DNA of 64,000 bases from Avena insularis (Eukaryota; Streptophyta; Magnoliopsida; Poales; Poaceae), in assembly GCA_023614405.1 (NCBI GenBank), contig CM042685.1, positions 86,914,684 through 86,978,683 on the forward strand, read 5' to 3'. Each line of letters opens with the position of its first letter. Position 1 is the first letter of the stretch. Positions 57,768 through 64,000 of this stretch are shown piece by piece. The translations under genes and the position numbers were made by a program. Under the pieces are notes generated by a model, which searched no databases, was not told the origin of the DNA, and saw nothing but the letters and a program-made list of their open reading frames with translations.

Positions 57768-59825
57768 GCAACACACACTCGATCAACCTCGGAAAAACCA
57801 AATCAAAACCCAACGAGGCAGTCACGACAAAGCGATCACAGGATTCAGAAATATTTCAGGGGGCCACCCCATTAAGCTACCCGCGACGAAGTTGGCCGAC
57901 TCCGAGATGGACTCAAGGTTTGTGTGGACGGCTATAAACGACTGGGAACCCGAAAGTGTGACTGGGCTTGTCGATACAGCGAAAACGTGTCACGGACCTA
58001 AACAGTACAGGTGCATCCTCATCAATCTTAAATTAAGCAGTAAAGCATGGCATAAGTACAGGATAGTAATAAAGCCCCAAACTAATTGTGGCCCCAAGGA
58101 ATAAGAATGAATCAAGCTCTGGCTCAGGGGGGTCCATAGGCCTCCCGGATGTGGATAGTGCGAATATTCAAGGAACAGGAATCAAGTACTCGGGGTCCTA
58201 CGGGACACAAGTGAGCATGAAAAACCAAATAGCAGATATTGCTCACTGATGCCACTTTCATTAGTTATCCCATTACTACTCAGGTTAAGTTGTTTAGGTA
58301 CCTCGTTGTACATCAGACACTCACATACCCTACACATGCTGTTCTACGACTCGCATGGCTCAAACAACTCCTGTAGTAATGGCTCATGGGATGGAGGAAC
58401 AAGCTTCGGTGGGGTTTAAAAGTAAAGGCTATGCGATTTGGGATTCAATTTAATGCATTCGCGACTCAATGATGCAAGAATAAGATAGAGGCAATAGGTA
58501 ATATATGTATGCAAGCATGTGGTAGTGCTTGCACGGCAGCTCGATTGAAGCGAGAGAATGATCCGGTAGTTCTCCGGTTTCTTGATATATTCCACCTTTC
58601 GCCTATTCGAAGAAGAACCAAACAAACAAGGGCCAACATAAATAAAGTGCACAAGCATATGAATAAAATGCATCAAGCAAACAATCATGCCATGATGAAT
58701 GATGCACAATTTGCATGGCAATAATGTAGCATGGCATGGGTGAGGTGTGGAATACAAGAATAAAACCTTTTATTGAGTTTTGGTCACATTTTAACCTCAT
58801 ATAAGTTGCTGTATGCTTTATATTTATATGATGCATGCTGCAAAACAGAACATGGAATGCATAAACAGAAAGGTCTCGTCGAGCTGATCATTTTAGACAT
58901 ATTATTTGTTAAATTTGGAGTTATAAAACAAAAGTTATTAATTAATTAAGATAAAGGGCATTTTACTGCAATTTTAATTAACTTGGAAAATAAAGTGTTC
59001 AAAATATATTTTGAAGGGCATATTTGAATTCCTCACATTTTTCTGATTCAAAAACATATATTACATGTTTAATTTGGGTTTATATTTTAAAAGTTATGTG
59101 AAAACAGATTTGAAATTTGAATTTAAATTAATTTTGAATAGTTTGAATTAAAACAGAAAACCGAATTTCTTTTTTTTCACTCACTCAGATCTAGCCACAG
59201 ACAGTGACCAGTGGGTCCAGCGCTGACTCAGCAGCACAGCGCGCGGAAAACCTTTTTACACCGCGGGCTGGCCTAGCCGCACTCGTTGACAGCTGGGCAT
59301 GAGGCACGCTGCCACCACACCATGGGATGCGACACATGGGCGGTCCGAGGGCTGCGCGGTGGGAACGCCTAAAGTCGAGGTGCCTTTCTGCAAAACTTCC
59401 GCAGGAGCTGGCAGGTGGGCCAGAAGGGCTGCGGGTTGAGGCGGGAAAAAGGCCAGGGGCCTTACTGCGAAAACGACGGCGTCGCCGGACTGCTGCTGCG
59501 CGCCGATCTGCAGAGTACAGAGGATCGGCCGGAGTTTGGACGACGATGGCGACCAAACGGCGGCGGATCTCGCCAAGCCGCAAAAACGAAAAACGACGAG
59601 GGGACTTCGGGCTACAACTTTCGTTCATAGAGCTTGCACTGAGATGGTCTACAGCGCGCGGAAATCCTAGGGGAGCCGAGGCAGCAGGTGGGCTGCAGAC
59701 GCGACGGACGCGCGCGCTGACGGTGACTGCGGCGGCACGCGTGCACGCGGGGTGCTCGACGCAGGGCGGCGGTGCTACGGTGCAAGATAGGGTAGGGGGC
59801 ATGTCTAGGGGGTTGAGAGGCTCAC

Positions 59826-60340
59826 CAGGAGCTCGTCGGTGTGGTCGCTGGAGCGAGAGGTGGATCGGGTCGGAGCAGAGGCAGGGGTCCCGCGAGCGTC
59901 TGATCCGGTGGCCGCGGCGTGCCCAGGGAGCTCCAGAGGACTCCGGCGAGGCTTGGCCGGTGCAGGGTGAGGTAGATGAAGCAGACGAAGCTCCTCGTGC
60001 TCCTTGTACAGCTTGGCGCTCTCGGGATCGTCGGCTAGCAAGGGAGGCCGGAGCTAGGGTTTAGAGAACCCATGGCCATGGCCAGGATGTGGTGGGGAGG
60101 AAGGATCTGAGAGGAGTTCTGGGTGGTTGGGGTTGGAGATACGAGAGAGGAAGGATCACATGGGGGGTCACCTTTATGCAAAAAGAGAAGGAGGAAGGCT
60201 TCGGTAGTCTAGGGCTAGGTCTTCCCTTCTCTCTCTTTGTTTCTTTGCTTAAAGAGGAAGGAGGTGGGGAGCAGGAGGGGAGGGGAAGACGTGGGTTGCT
60301 GGCCATCTTCTTGGTTTGCAAGAAAAGAAGAGGGTAAGGA
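59826..60340 (-). other. Leader exon of the inner LTR with splice donor
   Basis: CT-rich on the - strand, ending GCTCCTG|GTGAGCC with the border at 59826/59825. It resembles the leaders at 378, 37029 and 45347. The start is approximate. Confidence 0.45.
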
Positions 60341-61151
60341 ATATGGGGTGATGTGTGATCATGCCATCCATGTGTGCCATGGCAAGCACATGGGTGGTGG
60401 CCACGGTTTGGAAGGGGCTAGTGTGGTGTGGTTAGGTTGGGTAGATTAGGCTAGTTAGGTTTGATTTTAGTTGACCAAAAACAATTAATCTCAACTCTTT
60501 AGGAAAAACCCAAAACAACACCAAAACAAATAGAAGGAAAAGAGGTGTAGATGGTGCCCATATTGCATGTGCCATGCAATGCATCCATAATGCATGTAGG
60601 CAAGTAATTGAGCATGCATGTATGTGAGCATATTTAGTGAAAACTAAATATGTGACAGGTATGTGAGCTACAAAAGTGAGAGAAAGCAAAAAAAAATCCA
60701 GATTAGGATAGATTTGAATTAAACCACATGTATGCATGTGTAAGAATAGAATATTGGGTCCATACATGTATGAGTGACAAGAATAAAATGCCAAGGCAAG
60801 GTAAAATGGTCACATACATATATATGGTGGAATTAAGATGATACCAAAAGGAAGGTGGCCATTGTTAGTAGATGAAAGGATTAAAGAGAGATGCCCTCAG
60901 CTCATATTGGGCATGTAACAATATATCAAGATACAAATACAATATATCAAGAAGCAACTATATTTAATAAGACAAATGCATTATGAGAGGAAGACCCAAA
61001 AGGAAAAAGGGGTTTTATATGATGCTCAAATGCAAGGTGGCATGATGACATGAGCATGATATAATTATGATGCAACAATTATATATAGGAAGTAGCCATT
61101 ATATTACTAGACCAAGTAGCATTACAATTGTTAGACAATTGGGATGCTACA

Positions 61152-63459
61152 AGCATCCGCTCCCTCACCGCTCATGCCGACCGCCATCACCGCTTCCCGC
61201 GCCATCTCCGACGCCGAGCCGCCGCCGCCCGACGCCAACCCCGCCACCGGCGACCGCGTGCACGCCCGCCGCCTCCTCTCTGCGCCGACACCCGATGCCA
61301 CGCCACCGCCGCCGGAGCCGCTCGCCGCCGCCGCCCCGAGCTCGCCGCCGCCGCCTCCGGTGAGTCAACCGCCGCCACCCCTCCTGGCCGTTGGATCTCC
61401 GATCCACGGCTCAGATCGGCCGAAGACCGCACGGTTGACTGGTCAACAGCCAGTCAACCCGCGCTGAGTCAGCGCTGAGTCAGCAGGGAATATTCCCAGA
61501 ATATTCCCTTTTGATTTAAATCGATTTAGAAATTGCAGAAATTTGTAGAATCTTGTAAATTGCATAGAAATTAATCTACTGGGCCAAAAATTGCAAATAA
61601 AATATGTGTAGATTCAGTAAGACATTTAGAATCTTACTGTACCATTGGTTTACACTTTTGCAGCAAGATTTTGTCCAGATTAATTAAAAGAATTAATGGC
61701 CTTTTTGGAGTAATTAATTCGTAGAAAAAGATCTGTAACTCCAAAAATTGCAAATAATATGTCCCTAGATTCAGTAGAACAGGGAGAATCGCAAAGTGAA
61801 TTAAAAAGATAGGGTTATAGTAAAAACTTTTGCAGAAACTATTTAGTGTCCTTTTGCAGTGTTTTATTTACTCAGGGAGTTTTGTAATTCCTTTTTGAGT
61901 AATTCCAATTGGTACTGTTCCTAAATAGCAGTGCCTACACAGTAGAATTTTCCCAAGATTTTACAAACAGTATACTATCGGTGGTGAATTATTTGGTTTC
62001 TAGCTCTAGTTTTGAGCGTTATATTTTGCATAATAGTTTTCCTTGTGCTAAAATTATTTTCCATGCATGCAATCAGTAGATTATGTGGTGCTGCTGTAGA
62101 ATCAATCCACTTGTCATGCATGCATTCATGCATCATCTTTGTTGCATATGCTTGTGGATGGTTTGTTTATGAATGCAATTGTATCGTGTAGATTGTGACG
62201 AGTGCAACGCTTGCTCGTGTGTGGATTGTTCTTCCGATCGCTACAACCAAGGCAAGTAGATGCTACCTTGTTCATGATATTGTCCTACTATTTTCAATGC
62301 ATTGTCGTGTATTTTGTAGTTACATGTGTAGGATGATACTATCGCTATGCTATGTCCTATTATGTGGTAGGGCTTTCCTTGTAGATGAACCACCGTTGGT
62401 AGATGTGCTTAGCCATGCTATGATGAACGAGGGCTGGGTTACATCACTGAAAGTTGTTTCTAAATGTGTTGGTTTGCGAAAACTAAAACAACTTAATCAA
62501 TGAATCTCCTGGGTGTGATGGGATTGATAAATTTTGGTGGTTTCATTGCGGAAAGGCACCCAGGCATCGAGAGAAAATGATTGGCTTCTTTATTGTGTAG
62601 CTTACGTGTACAACCATGTGCCAATAATGAAATGGGCGGTTGGTTGGACTTAGTAGGTTGTGGTAACTCGAACCCGCGTATCCAGAGATGTAAAATTTTG
62701 GTCGGTTGGACCGGTGCGCGTCGGGATTGGGGAGCTACTTCCCGAACAGTCTCTTCTTGGAATTCTCCCTATCATCACCCAAAATGAGAGTGATGGTACG
62801 AGCTGGGCTGGCCAAGTCACATGGGTAAAGTGTACTAACCCCTGCAGGGTGTATAATCTAATCGATTAGCCGTGTCCCCGATTATGGACAACTGATTTGC
62901 TTGATATTGATTCCATGACATGTTTCGCGCTCATTCTAATTTCATAATTGCTTTAATGTTATTGGGTTAACTTAATTGGGATCTTTTCGAAGAAAAATCA
63001 AAACTGTTTATGAAAGTAGGACAAAGGTATTTGCAAATGCAAGCTAGCCACAGCTCCACTTGCCAAATATGCATGTAGATGTTAGCATTTTTGTCTCCTT
63101 TACTAGCTCTACTTGCCATACATTCCATGTATTGACCCTTCGGGGCTGCTACGTTTCATGTTGCAGGATATTCCGATTGTGAGTAATCGATATAGGCCAC
63201 GGTACTCCACTGGGCACTTGTTCACTTGTGGGCAATTTGAAGAATGGAGGATTTACTTTATTTATGTTGCTACCTGAATAATTTGAGCTAGCCTTGGGCT
63301 AAGATTTTATTGTAATAATGGTACTCTGGATCTTCGTTATTTATGATACACGGATATTTTGCTATGTTGTTCATCTTATTCTATTGTGGGCCAATGAACC
63401 GATCCAGGGATTGGCATGTCACATAGAAGCCACGGTCTTTTCAGGACCGCGGTGTTACA
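61152..63459 (+). repeat. 5' LTR of the outer element, right part
   Basis: Resumes after the inner element with very GC-rich DNA (61170-61380, many CCG repeats), a donor-like CTCCG|GTGAGT at 61359/61360, AT-rich DNA, the conserved block at 62824-62895 and the terminal GGTGTTACA. The overlapping ORFs at 61067-61478 are composition artefacts. Confidence 0.78.
62824..62895 (+). promoter_or_regulatory. Conserved LTR block, copy 3
   Basis: GGTAAAGTGTACTAACC, CCTGCAGGGTGTATAATC, TAATCGATTAGCCGTGTCCC, CGATTATGGACAACTGA. About 0.56 kb before the LTR end. Confidence 0.55.
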
Positions 63460-63462
63460 AGA

Positions 63463-63474
63463 TGGTATCAGAGC
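63463..63474 (+). other. Primer binding site of the outer element
   Basis: TGGTATCAGAGC, three bases after the LTR end: the standard tRNA-Met type site. It fixes the element as + strand with its body to the right of 63475. Confidence 0.9.
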
Positions 63475-63627
63475 CCGTGTGTCGACTATAGGATCGTGAC
63501 CTAGGATTGGATTAGGAAGCCATAGAATTATTAAAGCTTATGTTAACTCTGTCTTTCGTCTTATGACTTCCACTCTCGTAAATTCTTACCATATGCTATT
63601 CTCACACTTTCCTCTTTTAATTGATAG

Positions 63628-63945
63628 ATGGGAGAAGTCAGGACTGAGTATGCTACCATGGAGTCACCAAGGCCCTTTGCAAGACAGTTAGCACAGCTCT
63701 CGCAGTCATTGGGATTGCCACTGCCCATGTTCAAGGGAAGAAGGCTGTACACCTATGGATATGGTGAGGATGCATGGGAGATCACCACCTTCATCTTCAG
63801 GATGCCGCCTTGCCAAAACCTGCATCTGATCTACACCAAGACATACCGCAATGGGGACTTGGAATTAACTTGGCCATACATGAACCCTGCCGCCAAAGGC
63901 CATCATGTCGACACCTCATCGCCAAAGATATTCACCCTACCGTGA
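63628..63945 (+). pseudogene. First ORF of the outer element, probably broken
   Basis: Starts at the ATG at 63628 (MGEVRTEYATMESPRP), 154 bp after the primer site, and continues ARQLAQLSQSLGLPLP, RRLYTYGYGEDAWEITT and RMPPCQ to a TGA/TAG-type stop at 63943-63945. It does not look like a normal Gag: no core domain or zinc knuckle is visible. I recall similar unclassified frames at this position in large grass LTR elements, but cannot name the family. The frame may shift near 63800-63900, and the element runs on beyond the window. No gene is visible in 63946-64000. Confidence 0.45.
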
Positions 63946-64000
63946 CTATGGGAGGTGTGATGAAGATGGGCACATTGTGGTTACCAGGCGACAGAACAAC

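Larger units (their letters stand above)
55244..61151 (-). mobile_element. Inner LTR element with gag fused to an LTR stub
   Basis: Reverse-orientation element inserted in the outer LTR. On the - strand: 5' LTR (61151-56815, starts TGTAGCATCCC), primer site TGGTATCGAGCC, leader, gag, then a sudden join into the last 235 bp of a 3' LTR (55478-55244). Everything from mid-gag to near the end of the 3' LTR is missing. The flanks are agcgc (55239-55243) and agcat (61152-61156), a target duplication that may have decayed by two transitions. Confidence 0.78.
56815..61151 (-). repeat. 5' LTR of the inner element
   Basis: Starts (on -) TGTAGCATCCC at 61151 and ends GGTAGTTACA at 56815, 4337 bp. It holds an AT-rich upstream part, a CT-rich leader from about 60340, a donor at 59826/59825, the conserved LTR block at 57767-57702 and the LTR end. 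The long overlapping ORFs at 59191-59802 (-) and 59327-60064 (+) reflect GC-rich composition and show no known domain. Confidence 0.8.
54609..64000 (+). mobile_element. Outer chromovirus-like LTR element (5' LTR and start of internal region)
   Basis: The LTR starts TGTCACATCCC at 54609 and ends GGTGTTACA at 63459, and is interrupted at 55243/61152 by the inner reverse element. A tRNA-Met type primer site follows at 63463 and an ORF at 63628; the element continues past the window. Its insertion cut the - Athila-like gag (possible target duplication tggtg, 54604-54608). The LTR without the insert is about 2.94 kb. Confidence 0.8.

Noticed and set aside
59191..60064. Overlapping 203-aa and 245-aa ORFs as genes
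   Set aside because: They overlap on opposite strands inside the GC-rich leader of an LTR, have compositionally biased sequence and no recognisable domain.
61067..61478. Overlapping Pro/Ala/Arg-rich ORFs as a gene
   Set aside because: Three frames and both strands are open because of CCG repeats; this is LTR leader DNA.
63463..63474. tRNA gene fragment
   Set aside because: Only the complement of a tRNA 3' end is present, right after an LTR: a primer binding site.

Overview
This window is plant nuclear DNA, almost certainly from a grass (Poaceae, probably Pooideae). The evidence is layer upon layer of nested LTR retrotransposons of types familiar from wheat, barley and oat relatives: Athila-, Tat- and chromovirus-like Ty3/gypsy elements and an Angela/BARE-like Ty1/copia element. 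There is also a large satellite array, a small Helitron, and GC-rich grass-style leader exons. No bacterial operon, CRISPR array, rRNA or tRNA gene was seen. Nearly all coding sequence is broken transposon sequence. The one possible non-transposon gene (17923-18413) is interrupted by two stop codons. The species cannot be fixed from the sequence alone.

Layout, left to right. 1-3513 is the end of a long LTR inserted into the 5' LTR of an Athila-like element. That element (3514-11501, + strand) has a tRNA-Asp type primer site, a broken gag-protease region and an ATHILA-type downstream ORF, but no reverse transcriptase or integrase. It sits inside the 3' end of a Tat-lineage element (11502-12873) that carries a truncated antisense ORF. 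Then come fragments of long chromovirus LTRs (12874-17230), the gene-like pseudogene, and a possible Stowaway-type MITE. A tandem satellite array runs from about 19068 to 43839, with long (about 365 bp) and short (about 237 bp) monomers in multi-kb higher-order blocks. A 367-bp Helitron-like element (26582-26948) lies in one block, and two sister blocks preserve its empty site.

The array is split by a copia element (27737-40249, 5-bp target duplication aaaat). The 3' LTR of that copia element is itself split by a 4.56-kb reverse solo LTR (34549-39105, duplication gactc).

The right third is a five-layer nest: satellite, then a long LTR (43840-47013), then a reverse copy of the Athila-like element (47014-54608), then an outer chromovirus-like element (LTR 54609-55243 plus 61152-63459, primer site 63463, first ORF 63628), and an inner reverse element (55244-61151) inserted in the outer LTR.

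The most interesting signals are these. The two Athila-like copies share a pol-less organisation, so this looks like a non-autonomous family that moved as such. Four different long LTRs share a 70-bp block around the core GATTAGCCGTGTCC. At least five long LTRs share a GC-rich leader ending in a CTG|GTGAG-type splice donor. The satellite monomers contain nested dyad symmetries. All assignments rest on reading motifs by eye; no database search was run.
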